A stretch of 18,111 nt of DNA from contig CAZQEN010000139.1 of assembly GCA_964591605.1 (NCBI GenBank), positions 1-18,111 of the forward strand, read 5' to 3'. Below, piece after piece: positions 1 to 6,350 of the stretch. The DNA comes from CAYLLT01 sp964591605. GTDB taxonomy: Bacteria; Planctomycetota; Phycisphaerae; UBA1845; PWPN01. A program made the translations under genes and the position numbers. The notes under the pieces were generated by a model that searched no databases, had not been told where the DNA came from, and saw only the letters and a list, made by a program, of their open reading frames with translations. How positions within the stretch are numbered: position 1 is the stretch's first letter; the number at the start of each line of letters is the position of its first letter.

Positions 1-347
1 CGGAGCGGGAGGGGCGCGGCGGAGAACCCCTCGCTTGCGCTTCGGGCTCCGTGCGGGGGGCAAGTGGATTTGTCCACACGGACACTTGTCGCGTGGTAGA
101 ATGAGGGTGCCGCATCAAACAGAGTGCGCCGTTTCGGCGCGCTGGACGGGGTTGGGGTGCGCCTGCGGGTTGGCGGGTGCGCCGGAAGCCACGCATTACC
201 GAACATCCACCGCCTGAATGCCGGCCGGGGAGTCTGAGGCCGTCGAGGTGCAGATTCGCCCGGGCCGCCGGCACACGTTTTGGGGTTCAAGGCACCTGCG
301 CGAGGCGCGTCGCAGCGGGGTGCCGCACATCACAGCGAGGTCTCCCT
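1..347. other. Upstream region without a supported gene
   Basis: I see no convincing coding sequence here. Open frames are short, rich in Arg/Gly/Ala and look like GC-rich chance frames. A TAGAAT -10-like hexamer lies at 97-102, but no good -35 sits at 16-18 bases upstream, and it is about 245 bases before the next gene. A small hairpin, GTGGA-TTTG-TCCAC, lies at 64-77. The frame of the next gene can be extended back to a GTG at 177, but that extension has no protein-like character and precedes the signal peptide. Confidence 0.5.
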
Positions 348-2807
348 ATGTTCCGCGGAACTGTCCGGCCATCGGTCCGTCTGAATGCAGGCTGCGTGCT
401 TCTGGGGCTGCTGATTGCGGCGGGGTGTGTCATCATCACGACGCCCCTGGCGGTCGATGCCGGGCCGGATATCGCGACCACGACGGGCACCACGGTTCTG
501 CTTCGCGCGGACCCCAGCGGGGGGACCGGGCAATACCACTACATCTGGTCGCAGGTGGATGGCCTGAGCGATCCGACCGCGCCGAATCCGACGTACTTGG
601 CGTCCACGGTGGGCGAGCACTTTCTGACCGTGACGGTGATTGACAGCGGCGGGGATGCGGCCAGCGACACGGTCCGGATCACGGTCACGAGCTCCCGGCA
701 GCCGCTCCTGGCGAACGCGGGGCCGAATGTGAGCACGCCGGTGGGCAGCGGGGTGACGCTGAAGGGCTCCGCGACGGGTGGGAGCGGCTCTTACAGCTAC
801 GCGTGGTCACCGGCGGCGGGGCTGTCCAGCACGACGGTCGCGGAGCCCACGTTCACGCCGAGCGCCGCGGGGACGACGACGTTGACGCTGACCGTGACCG
901 ACAGCGAGGGTCTGACGGCGACGGATACGGTCGATGTGACCGCGTATGTAGCTACCCGGCTGACGGGTCTGACCTGGTTGCCCGATGCGACGGCCGGATA
1001 CCAGTTGACGGCCGCGTTCAGCCAGCCAGTGACGAAGGTCAGCGCCGAGGCGCCGGGCGCCTATCGTGTCCATGGAAGCACGACGGCCGCGACCAGCGCG
1101 GTGCTGGGCGGGGACAATCAGACGGTCACCATTGCTTTTACGACCGAAGCGCTGGCCGGCTCGAGCACGTTCGATATCGGCACAGCGGCGCCGATCCTGG
1201 ACGTGAACGGCAACTCAGTGATCGGGGTGATCGCCCGGTCGGCGGATGCGAACCCGGCCGATACGACCGTCCCCACCGTGCTGGCGCGTCAGTGGGGAGC
1301 GGACTTCGCGGGCAGTTATCAGGTGCTCGTGCAGTTCAGCGAGGCGATGGATCGGCTGACGACGCAGTCGGTCAGCGCGTACCGGCTGAATGGTCTGGTT
1401 GCCCCGCAGAGTGCGGCGCTGTCGGGCGACGGCCGGACGGTGACGCTGGTGTTCGCGAATGTGACGCTGTCGTCATCGGCGACGCTGGACATCGGGCTGG
1501 CGGGCACGATCCGCGATGTGAACGGGCTCGCCCTGGCCGAGCTGACGGGTCAGAGCATCGCAGGCAATGCGGCGGACACGATTGCCCCGACCGTGGTGCA
1601 GGTGACGCACGCGGCGGGGTTCAGCTCCGCGGGATACCGGATCGACATCCGGTTCAGCGAATCGATGAGCGCGGCCGACGTGGAGAACCCGGCTGGCTAC
1701 CAGGTGAATGGGGTGGCTGCGGCGAGTGCGGTCGCGGGCAGCGACGGGCGGAGTGTCGCGGTGACGTTCCAGACGCCCATCGCCTCGTCCGATCAGATCA
1801 CCATCGGCGTGGGCGGCACGGTGAAGGACATCAACGGCAACGCGCTGGTGCAGACGAGCCTGCCGGTTGGCCAGAACGCGGGCGATGTGACCGGGCCGAC
1901 GATCGTGCAGCGGACGTGGGGCGTGAACGGGGCGAACTACCAGGTGGCGGTCACGTTCAACGAGTCGATGGACCGCGCGACCGCGACGACGACGGGCTAC
2001 TACACGGTGGCGACGGCGAGCGGCAGCGCGAATCCGACCGTGGCGAGCCTGGACAACTCGGGGAAGGTCGTGACGCTGACGTTCGCGGCGACCGGCTCGG
2101 GATTCCGGCGCACCGACCCCCTGGCGGTGTCGGGCAGCGTGCTGGATATCAACGGGCGAGCGAATACCAGCACGGCGGCGGCGGCGATCGCGGCGGATAC
2201 GACCGATCTGACGGCCCCGACGATCAGTTCGCGGGTGTGGGGAGCCAACGCGGCGACGTATGAGGCGATTCTGACGTTCAGCGAGGTGCTCGACCGGACC
2301 TCGGCGCTGGTGACGACTCACTACCTGCTGCAGGGTCACAACAGCACGGATCCGCGGAATCCCACGGCCGTCCATCTCGACACCACCGGCCGTATCGTGA
2401 CGCTGACGTTTGCCTCCAGCACGTCAGGTTTTGACGCGGGCGATGCGCTCGAGGTCTCCTCGAACGTGCTGGACATCAACGGCAAGACGAACGCGAGCAC
2501 CGCGGCGGTGGCGATGTCAGCCAACGCGGGGGACACCGCGCCGCCCGGGATCACGGGCGCGGTCCGCGTCGATGCGACGCATCTGGACGTGACGTTCTCG
2601 GAGGTCATGGACAAGGCCAGTGTCGAGGCGGCGGCGTACGCCATCACCGGCGGCACGGTTTCGGCGCCGGCGCTGCTGGGCGACGGGCGGACGGTGCGGC
2701 TGACGACAAGCGTGGATCCATCGGGCGGGCTGGTCACCGTGGGGAGCAGCGTGCGGGACATCAACGCGAACTCGCCGCTGGCGGATCTGACGATCGCGGT
2801 GCCGTGA
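348..2807 (+). CDS. Secreted lipoprotein with PKD-like and six tandem Ig-like repeats
   Basis: This 819-residue protein is probably exported and anchored by a lipid. The N-terminus has a basic stretch, a hydrophobic core and a lipobox-like IAAGC with Cys27. The ATG at 348 is chosen because it places the signal peptide at the N-terminus and has a purine stretch (GCGAGG) just upstream. Residues about 36-113 and 120-198 resemble PKD domains (VDAGPD and ANAGPN starts, YxYxWS cores). After these come six repeats of about 100 residues. Each has an F[SN]E[SAV]MD-type motif, a DGRTVTLTF-type strand and ends in V[LRK]DINGN or a variant. This matches SbsA/Big-type Ig-like domains. No enzymatic domain is visible. 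A surface-exposed binding or structural role is inferred from the architecture. Repeats four and five are especially alike, suggesting internal duplication. Confidence 0.85.
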   Translation: MFRGTVRPSVRLNAGCVLLGLLIAAGCVIITTPLAVDAGPDIATTTGTTVLLRADPSGGTGQYHYIWSQVDGLSDPTAPNPTYLASTVGEHFLTVTVIDSGGDAASDTVRITVTSSRQPLLANAGPNVSTPVGSGVTLKGSATGGSGSYSYAWSPAAGLSSTTVAEPTFTPSAAGTTTLTLTVTDSEGLTATDTVDVTAYVATRLTGLTWLPDATAGYQLTAAFSQPVTKVSAEAPGAYRVHGSTTAATSAVLGGDNQTVTIAFTTEALAGSSTFDIGTAAPILDVNGNSVIGVIARSADANPADTTVPTVLARQWGADFAGSYQVLVQFSEAMDRLTTQSVSAYRLNGLVAPQSAALSGDGRTVTLVFANVTLSSSATLDIGLAGTIRDVNGLALAELTGQSIAGNAADTIAPTVVQVTHAAGFSSAGYRIDIRFSESMSAADVENPAGYQVNGVAAASAVAGSDGRSVAVTFQTPIASSDQITIGVGGTVKDINGNALVQTSLPVGQNAGDVTGPTIVQRTWGVNGANYQVAVTFNESMDRATATTTGYYTVATASGSANPTVASLDNSGKVVTLTFAATGSGFRRTDPLAVSGSVLDINGRANTSTAAAAIAADTTDLTAPTISSRVWGANAATYEAILTFSEVLDRTSALVTTHYLLQGHNSTDPRNPTAVHLDTTGRIVTLTFASSTSGFDAGDALEVSSNVLDINGKTNASTAAVAMSANAGDTAPPGITGAVRVDATHLDVTFSEVMDKASVEAAAYAITGGTVSAPALLGDGRTVRLTTSVDPSGGLVTVGSSVRDINANSPLADLTIAVP

Positions 2808-2881
2808 CGCTCGCAGCGGCGTTGCTCCGCCGGGTCGAGCGGTGATGGGCGTGGCAGTGCTTCCGGGAATGATGGCCAGCA

Positions 2882-2943
2882 TTGTGGTGCAGCCGTCTTC
2901 CCGGCGCGCCGGGACGAGTGCAGGCGGGATGCCTGCACCACAA
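2882..2943. repeat. REP-like palindromic repeat, variant copy
   Basis: This 62-base element begins TTGTGGTGCAG and ends with its exact complement CTGCACCACAA. Its right half folds as GTGCAGGC-GGGAT-GCCTGCAC. Its left half carries the perfect palindrome TCCCGGCGCGCCGGGA at 2899-2914. The termini and right arm match the REP units around the RAYT gene at 15285-16100, so it is probably a mobilised or decayed relative of them. The left arm differs from those units. Confidence 0.8.
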
Positions 2944-3023
2944 GGGCGGCCGCTACCCGGAAGAATCGCCGGAGTCGGCGGTGCTTCGCGGGGATGCCGG
3001 ATTCATGAGCGGTAGGGGATCTG

Positions 3024-3031
3024 GCCGATAC
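3024..3031 (+). promoter_or_regulatory. Possible sigma-28 (FliA)-like -10 element
   Basis: GCCGATAC resembles the FliA -10 consensus GCCGATAA and lies about 56 bases before the fliN-like start. No clear TAAA-type -35 is visible 11-16 bases upstream, so this is weak and could be chance. It is listed because the next gene belongs to a flagellar family. Confidence 0.2.
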
Positions 3032-3086
3032 GAATGGTGAGGTGCGCGCAGGGTGCGCGCGGACTGAGGCCGGGGCGGCGAATCGT

Positions 3087-3524
3087 ATGGCGGATCAGGA
3101 ATCAGGTGTCGACACGCTGCTGGCCGAGGTGAGCGCCCTGGCGGACGAGGCGGTGACCGAGTTGGGCGACGCCCCCGAGGAGGCGGCGCCGCAGGAGAGG
3201 CCCGCGCCGTCACCGGAAGATGCCGGGTCGACCGGGCGCGGCAAGCCAGCGGCGCCGCGGAGCGGGAATGTCCAGCGTGTGCTGCATCTTGAAGTGCCTG
3301 TGATTGTCCGGTTGGCGGAGCGTTCAATGCCGCTGTCGGGCATCCTGAACCTCACGAGCGGGGCGATCATCGAATTCGACAAGTCGGCCGATGGCGAGCT
3401 CGACCTGCTGATCAACAACAAGTGCATCGGGCATGGGCAGGCCGTCAAAGTGGGGGAGAACTTCGGCCTGCGGATCACGAAGATCGGATCGCTGGAGGAT
3501 CGCATCAAGGCGATGGGAGCGTGA
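3087..3524 (+). CDS. fliN: FliN/SpoA-domain flagellar motor switch protein
   Basis: This 145-residue protein has a typical C-terminal FliN/SPOA domain at about residues 66-140. It includes VPVIVRLAER, the LSGILNLTSGAIIEFDK segment, a LLINNKCIGHGQAV core and a VGENFGLRITKI end. In the family this domain forms part of the cytoplasmic C-ring that sets motor rotation direction. Residues 1-62 are an acidic, Ala/Pro/Glu-rich and probably disordered extension, common in FliN proteins. The ATG at 3087 gives MADQE; a GTG at 3042 would add 15 unlikely residues. No strong ribosome binding site is visible. No other flagellar gene is in the window, so a role in a flagellum rests on the domain alone. A type III secretion C-ring homologue is a less likely alternative. 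Confidence 0.85.
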   Translation: MADQESGVDTLLAEVSALADEAVTELGDAPEEAAPQERPAPSPEDAGSTGRGKPAAPRSGNVQRVLHLEVPVIVRLAERSMPLSGILNLTSGAIIEFDKSADGELDLLINNKCIGHGQAVKVGENFGLRITKIGSLEDRIKAMGA

Positions 3525-3581
3525 GGCGCTCCGCCTCTGCCTTCGGCGGTCGCCCTCTTACCCGCCGACCACCCGCGCGAC

Positions 3582-3611
3582 TTGACGATTGGGTTGGCAT
3601 CGTTCCATAGT
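3582..3611 (+). promoter_or_regulatory. Sigma-70-type promoter of the LexA-like repressor
   Basis: TTGACG at 3582-3587 and CATAGT at 3606-3611 are separated by 18 bases. The expected transcription start, about 7 bases after the -10, falls on the ATG at 3618. This fits a leaderless mRNA and explains the lack of a ribosome binding site. Confidence 0.55.
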
Positions 3612-3617
3612 AGCTTC

Positions 3618-4277
3618 ATGCCTTCAGAGTCGGGCCATTCGCCTGTCTTCCGCGGTCACATGGGCCAGCGTATCAAGTTCTACCGGCAACGGGCGGGGCT
3701 TAAGCAGATTGAACTGGCCCAGCGGGCGCGGGTCAACCAGGGATTCCTCAGCGAGATCGAGCGGGGGCGGCGGCGGCCGTCGCCGTCGGCGCTCCAGGCG
3801 CTGGCGGTGGCCCTGGATGTGCCGCCGGCGGTGCTGATCGGCGAGGGACCCGAGCACGATTCCCCCCAGCCCCTCGACACCCGGGAGCTCCCGCTGTTCG
3901 GCTCGATCCCGGCGGGGCCGCCGACCGAGTCGCAGGAGCAGATGGAGATGTTCCCGGTGCTCCGTCACTTGTGGGCGCCGGACCGGTACTGCCTGCGACT
4001 GAGCTTCGACTCGATGGAGCCCACCCTCAAGCCCGGCGACCTGGTCCTGGTTCAATACCGGCCGCACGTTCGGCCGGAGCACGTGCAGGGCAAGATCTGC
4101 GCGTGCCTGGTGGACGGTCTGCCGACCCTCAAGCGGGTTTCGGTCGAGCGGCGGATGGATTCGCTGCTGGTGATTCTGCGGGGTGACAACCCGGAAGTTC
4201 CCCCGATTGCCATCGACGACACCCGGGATTTTTCGATCCAGGGGGTCGTGACCCACCTGGTGAGCCGGGACCTTTGA
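3618..4277 (+). CDS. LexA-like repressor: XRE-type HTH plus S24 peptidase
   Basis: This 219-residue protein joins an N-terminal XRE-type helix-turn-helix (about residues 17-72: GQRIKFYRQRAGLKQIELA, then VNQGFLSEIERGRRRPS) to a C-terminal LexA/S24 autoprotease domain (about 92-215). A candidate self-cleavage site, Ala99-Gly100, lies in FGSIPAGPP. The catalytic serine is Ser132 (SFDSMEPTLKPGD) and the general-base lysine is Lys172 (LPTLKRVS). These spacings fit LexA and CI-like repressors. Such proteins bind operators and cleave themselves when stimulated, classically by RecA filaments. The true LexA has a winged-helix DNA-binding domain, so this is closer to phage-type or stress-type regulators. 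No prophage genes are nearby. The start at 3618 is preferred from the promoter; ATG 3660 would still keep the whole HTH. Confidence 0.88.
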   Translation: MPSESGHSPVFRGHMGQRIKFYRQRAGLKQIELAQRARVNQGFLSEIERGRRRPSPSALQALAVALDVPPAVLIGEGPEHDSPQPLDTRELPLFGSIPAGPPTESQEQMEMFPVLRHLWAPDRYCLRLSFDSMEPTLKPGDLVLVQYRPHVRPEHVQGKICACLVDGLPTLKRVSVERRMDSLLVILRGDNPEVPPIAIDDTRDFSIQGVVTHLVSRDL

Positions 4278-4535
4278 GCGCCGGGTGTGCCATCGCCTTC
4301 ACACCTGTGCCATCTCGTGCCAGGAGCGAGGGAACCGATCAGATTCAAGGTCTGCGCTGGGTCAGGCCGATCACTCCAGAGATCGGTCCTGCACGGCGCG
4401 TGCAGGAATTGGCACAGTCTTCGTGGTCGACGATCGTTTCCGCGACCCAGACATCCAAGCCCCTTCCGCCTCAACGCACGCCAATCACTGAAGTTATGTG
4501 AATTTGGGCTGAGGTACCCGACGAACCGGGGATTC
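4278..4535. other. Intergenic region between repressor and sigma-54 promoter
   Basis: No gene is supported here. A direct repeat TGTGCCATC occurs at 4286-4294 and 4306-4314, just past the repressor stop. Copies of CCGATC lie further down and are listed separately. No intrinsic terminator is seen after the repressor gene. Confidence 0.5.
4335..4387. promoter_or_regulatory. Possible activator-binding sites upstream of sigma-54 promoter
   Basis: CCGATCA occurs at 4335-4341 and again at 4367-4373. The second copy forms an inverted repeat CCGATC-N8-GATCGG (4367-4386). This site is centred about 185 bases before the expected start of the sigma-54 transcript. Enhancer-binding proteins that activate sigma-54 normally bind inverted repeats at this kind of distance. 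The identity of the binding protein is unknown and function is inferred. Confidence 0.35.
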
Positions 4536-4551
4536 TGGCACAGGCGTTGCT
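4536..4551 (+). promoter_or_regulatory. Sigma-54 (RpoN) -24/-12 promoter
   Basis: TGGCAC at 4536-4541, five bases, then TTGCT at 4547-4551 match the RpoN consensus fully, with the GG and GC pairs ten bases apart. Transcription should begin near 4562, just before the ribosome binding site of the 4579 gene. Such a promoter requires an ATP-dependent enhancer-binding activator; none is encoded in this window. Confidence 0.8.
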
Positions 4552-4578
4552 GATTGAGAGGCGGAGGAAAGGAAAAGC

Positions 4579-4884
4579 GTGACCATGTTCCAGTTGAAAA
4601 ATGGAACGCGGTGTCGATTCCGACTCTGCGATGTGATGTGTCCGGACCGCCAGCAGGTGGTCTCGCAGATTACGCCCGAGTTGGAGGTCTCCGGCGAAGT
4701 GGTCCTGCTTTCAGACTCGGGAGATGAGCCGGAGCAGTATGCGATCATCGAAGTGGGAGGGATTGCGGCGCCGTTGATTGTGCCAGTGGCCCGCCTTCAG
4801 GGGATGGAGCCGGAGATGGCCTCACCGGACAGCGTTCCCGCCCACGTCGATACTCGATACGAGAAGATCGGTCAGGAGAGTTAA
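4579..4884 (+). CDS. Small protein of unknown function under sigma-54 control
   Basis: I do not recognise this 101-residue protein. It has no signal peptide or membrane segment and looks cytoplasmic and rich in beta strands, with an acidic, disordered-looking tail after about residue 80. The N-terminal part contains three cysteines in CRFRLCDVMC. A hydrophobic IIEVGGIAAPLIVPVARL stretch at about residues 55-72 may be part of the core. A purine-rich GGAGGAAAGGAAAA lies just upstream (4563-4576). It suits GTG at 4579 best, with ATG at 4585 as the alternative. The good ribosome binding site and the consensus sigma-54 promoter support it as a real gene. It is followed at once by a structured region that may be part of the same transcript. 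Confidence 0.7.
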   Translation: MTMFQLKNGTRCRFRLCDVMCPDRQQVVSQITPELEVSGEVVLLSDSGDEPEQYAIIEVGGIAAPLIVPVARLQGMEPEMASPDSVPAHVDTRYEKIGQES

Positions 4885-4979
4885 GCGGGGGGAAAAGTGT
4901 CTCTGACTTTCAGAGGCGCTGACGGATGCGAAAGCAGGGAAAAGCGGAAATCCGCAGCAATCGCTCTTCGACCGGAATT

Positions 4980-5031
4980 CTCCCTCCCAGGCTTGGGTTG
5001 CTTGCCAAAAGCAGCCCTCGCCTGGAAAGGA
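4980..5031 (+). repeat. Hairpin repeat unit 1
   Basis: CTCCCTCCC (4980-4988) leads into an outer stem CCAGGC/GCCTGG (4987-4992 with 5020-5025) and an inner stem GGGTTGC/GCAGCCC (4995-5001 with 5011-5017). GGAAAGGA follows on the 3' side. The layout is the same as in units 2 and 3. Confidence 0.75.
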
Positions 5032-5156
5032 CAATGAACGCCGGCCGGGTTGGGCCGGTGATTTGAAGATTTTCTCTCAAAGTTGGGGAGTTACCCTTGC
5101 GGAGGCTAGGCCGCGAGGGTAAAAACGCCTCAGGCTCGTCGCGATGCGACGAGTGA

Positions 5157-5207
5157 CTCCCTCCCAAGCTTGGGTTGCTCGCAAGAGCAACCTTAGCTTG
5201 GAAAGGA
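5157..5207 (+). repeat. Hairpin repeat unit 2
   Basis: CTCCCTCCC (5157-5165) is followed by an outer stem CCAAGCT/AGCTTGG (5164-5170 with 5195-5201). The inner stem GGTTGCTC/GAGCAACC is closed by a GCAA tetraloop (5173-5192). GGAAAGGA follows, as in unit 1. The outer stem differs from unit 1 by a paired G-C to A-T change, so pairing is preserved. Confidence 0.75.
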
Positions 5208-5256
5208 ACCGGGCCCGCCCGCGGGTGGATCCGGAGAACAGATCTCTCTCTCCCTC

Positions 5257-5299
5257 CCAGGCAATGGGTTGCGTCTCGCGGCCCTTGCCTGGTTTTTTT
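5257..5299 (+). terminator. Intrinsic terminator formed by hairpin repeat unit 3
   Basis: CCAGGCAA/TTGCCTGG (5257-5264 with 5285-5292) stacks on GGGTTGCG/CGCGGCCC (5266-5273 with 5277-5284), with one bulged T and a TCT loop. Seven T residues follow (5293-5299). It is preceded by the same CTCCCTCCC motif as units 1 and 2 (5250-5258). Confidence 0.85.
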
Positions 5300-5644
5300 G
5301 CGCCGGCGCGGCGGGGTCCGCCGAACGCTGAGTGTGAGACGCCTGGGATGGGGCGTCGGTCAGCACCGGCAGCGTGAGCGACCGGCCTGACGCACCAGGC
5401 GGGCTGGCCACGTCAGAGGCAGGGCCCCTGCGTCCCGTCGGGCGTTCTGCTGATGGAACGGCGCTGCAGTGTCACAGACCCCGGAAGGGTCCACAGGTCA
5501 ATCGTTGTAAGTCCATGATTTATCAGAAGTTGGCAACACTGGCGCGGTGTGGAATGTAAGACGTTGCACGACAGGAACTTACAGTCGTTGCCGTCAGGCT
5601 CCCCTCTGGCTCGGTCGAGATCGGGAAAATCAATCAACAGGGTC
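5300..5644. other. Intergenic region upstream of the HU-type gene
   Basis: No gene is supported. Short GC hairpins are present, for example GTCGGTC/GACCGGC around 5355-5390. TGTAAG[TA] occurs three times: at 5506-5512 and 5555-5561 on the + strand, and at 5577-5583 on the - strand (as ACTTACA). These could be operator half-sites for the downstream gene, but this is speculative. Confidence 0.4.
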
Positions 5645-5673
5645 TTGATCGACGCTAACCGTTGCAGTAGTAT
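5645..5673 (+). promoter_or_regulatory. Possible sigma-70-type promoter of the HU-type gene
   Basis: TTGATC at 5645-5650 and TAGTAT at 5668-5673 are 17 bases apart. The resulting leader to the ATG at 5830 would be about 150 bases. It is the best pair in the region, but the match is moderate. Confidence 0.4.
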
Positions 5674-5829
5674 AACTTGCGTGCGTTGGGCGGTAACGCC
5701 AGGTCCGCGAGACCGTGATGGGATCCCGTACCCGGCTGCACGTCTGCCGCGAACGTGCGAATCGGGGTCGGCCCGGAGATGCCGAGCAGGCCAATAGACC
5801 TCACCAACCCTGTGTCGTTTGAGGCTGCC

Positions 5830-6162
5830 ATGCAGACGATCACCAAGAAGGAACTCATCGATCGGATCGCTGAGAAGTCCTCGCACAAGCGCGTCGTGGT
5901 GAAGCGCATCATCCAGAGCTTTCTGGATGAGATCATTGATGAGTTGGGCCACGGTAACCGGCTTGAGTTCCGGGATTTCGGTGTTTTCGAGAGCAAGCAG
6001 CGTGCGGCGCGCACGGCGCAGAATCCCAAAACGCTGGAACGGGTCTCTGTGCCCTCGAAACGGACGGTGAAGTTCAAAGTGGGGCGTCTCATGAAGATGC
6101 GCCTCTCAGAGCCGTCCGCACCCTCGACCCAGGGGGTTGGTTCCACGGGACGGGGCAACTGA
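5830..6162 (+). CDS. HU/IHF-family DNA-binding protein
   Basis: This 110-residue protein is a histone-like DNA-bending protein of the HU/IHF fold. Family features are the N-terminal TKKELIDRIAEK, the dimerisation helices through residue 40, the RLEFRDFGVFE strand, and the DNA-contacting beta-arm with RTAQNPKTLERVSVPSKRTVKFKVGRLMK. Asn65-Pro66 occupies the place of the intercalating proline region. The ATG at 5830 has GAGG at 5821-5824 and gives the usual family N-terminus; in-frame ATG 5779 would add 17 unrelated residues. Residues 92-110 form a short Ser/Pro/Gly tail beyond the usual 90-residue length. I cannot tell HU from IHF subunits with confidence. It stands alone, bounded by its own terminator. 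Confidence 0.92.
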   Translation: MQTITKKELIDRIAEKSSHKRVVVKRIIQSFLDEIIDELGHGNRLEFRDFGVFESKQRAARTAQNPKTLERVSVPSKRTVKFKVGRLMKMRLSEPSAPSTQGVGSTGRGN

Positions 6163-6186
6163 AACATCATTCACGTGCCAGTCAGG

Positions 6187-6214
6187 GGCCCGGATTGCAC
6201 CGGGCCTTTTGTTT
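6187..6214 (+). terminator. Intrinsic terminator after the HU-type gene
   Basis: GGCCCGG-ATTGCA-CCGGGCC (6187-6206) is followed by TTTTGTTT. It lies 25 bases after the stop codon. Confidence 0.85.
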
Positions 6215-6313
6215 GCGCCTTTCCTTATCCGCTGATGGGGCTTGAGTTACCTTCCGGACGGCGGGTTTTACCCGCACGAGACCGGCGGCGGACGCGGCGC
6301 GGGGCGACCGGCC

Positions 6314-6343
6314 CTGCCCTGCCGGCGGCGCCGCTCGTACAAT
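6314..6343 (+). promoter_or_regulatory. Possible promoter of the ABC exporter operon
   Basis: TACAAT at 6338-6343 is a good -10; the -35 (around CTGCCC, 6314-6319) is weak. The expected start at about 6350 coincides with the ATG at 6351. The -10 overlaps the alternative ATG at 6342, so a leaderless start at 6351 is favoured. Confidence 0.4.
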
Positions 6344-6350
6344 GAGCCCG

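Larger units (their letters stand above)
4896..5299 (+). ncRNA. Candidate structured RNA or long structured 3' UTR with hairpin array
   Basis: About 400 bases without a convincing gene contain at least six stable hairpins and end at an intrinsic terminator. In order they are: AGTGTCTCTGA-CTT-TCAGAGGCGCT (4896-4920, 11 pairs); repeat unit 1 (4980-5031); CCGGCC-GGGTTG-GGCCGG (5041-5058); a 12-pair stem with one G-U (5091-5122); CTCGTCGC-GAT-GCGACGAG (5135-5153); repeat unit 2 (5157-5207); and unit 3, the terminator (5250-5299). No promoter of its own is evident, so read-through from the sigma-54 promoter at 4536 is the simplest source. I do not recognise it as a known RNA family. Trans-acting sRNA, protein sponge and 3' UTR stabiliser are all possible. 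Confidence 0.5.

Noticed and set aside
101..217. Short open frame after the TAGAAT hexamer at 97-102, a possible leader peptide
   Set aside because: It has no ribosome binding site, no recognisable features and ordinary chance composition. The -10-like box has no proper -35.
803..2263. 486-codon open frame on the + strand, offset from the Ig-repeat lipoprotein
   Set aside because: It is a frame shadow of the repeat protein. It is rich in Gly, Arg and Asp and has no start context or domain.
4920..4980. GAAA-loop and GGAAA segments resembling parts of a cyclic-di-GMP riboswitch
   Set aside because: The conserved core and the tetraloop-receptor pattern of that riboswitch are not present, and the region follows a gene instead of preceding one.
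5530..5545. TTGGCA with GG-N10-GC spacing, a possible second sigma-54 promoter
   Set aside because: The -12 side lacks TTGC and only the GC pair matches, so it is much weaker than the site at 4536. It is about 290 bases before the HU-type start.
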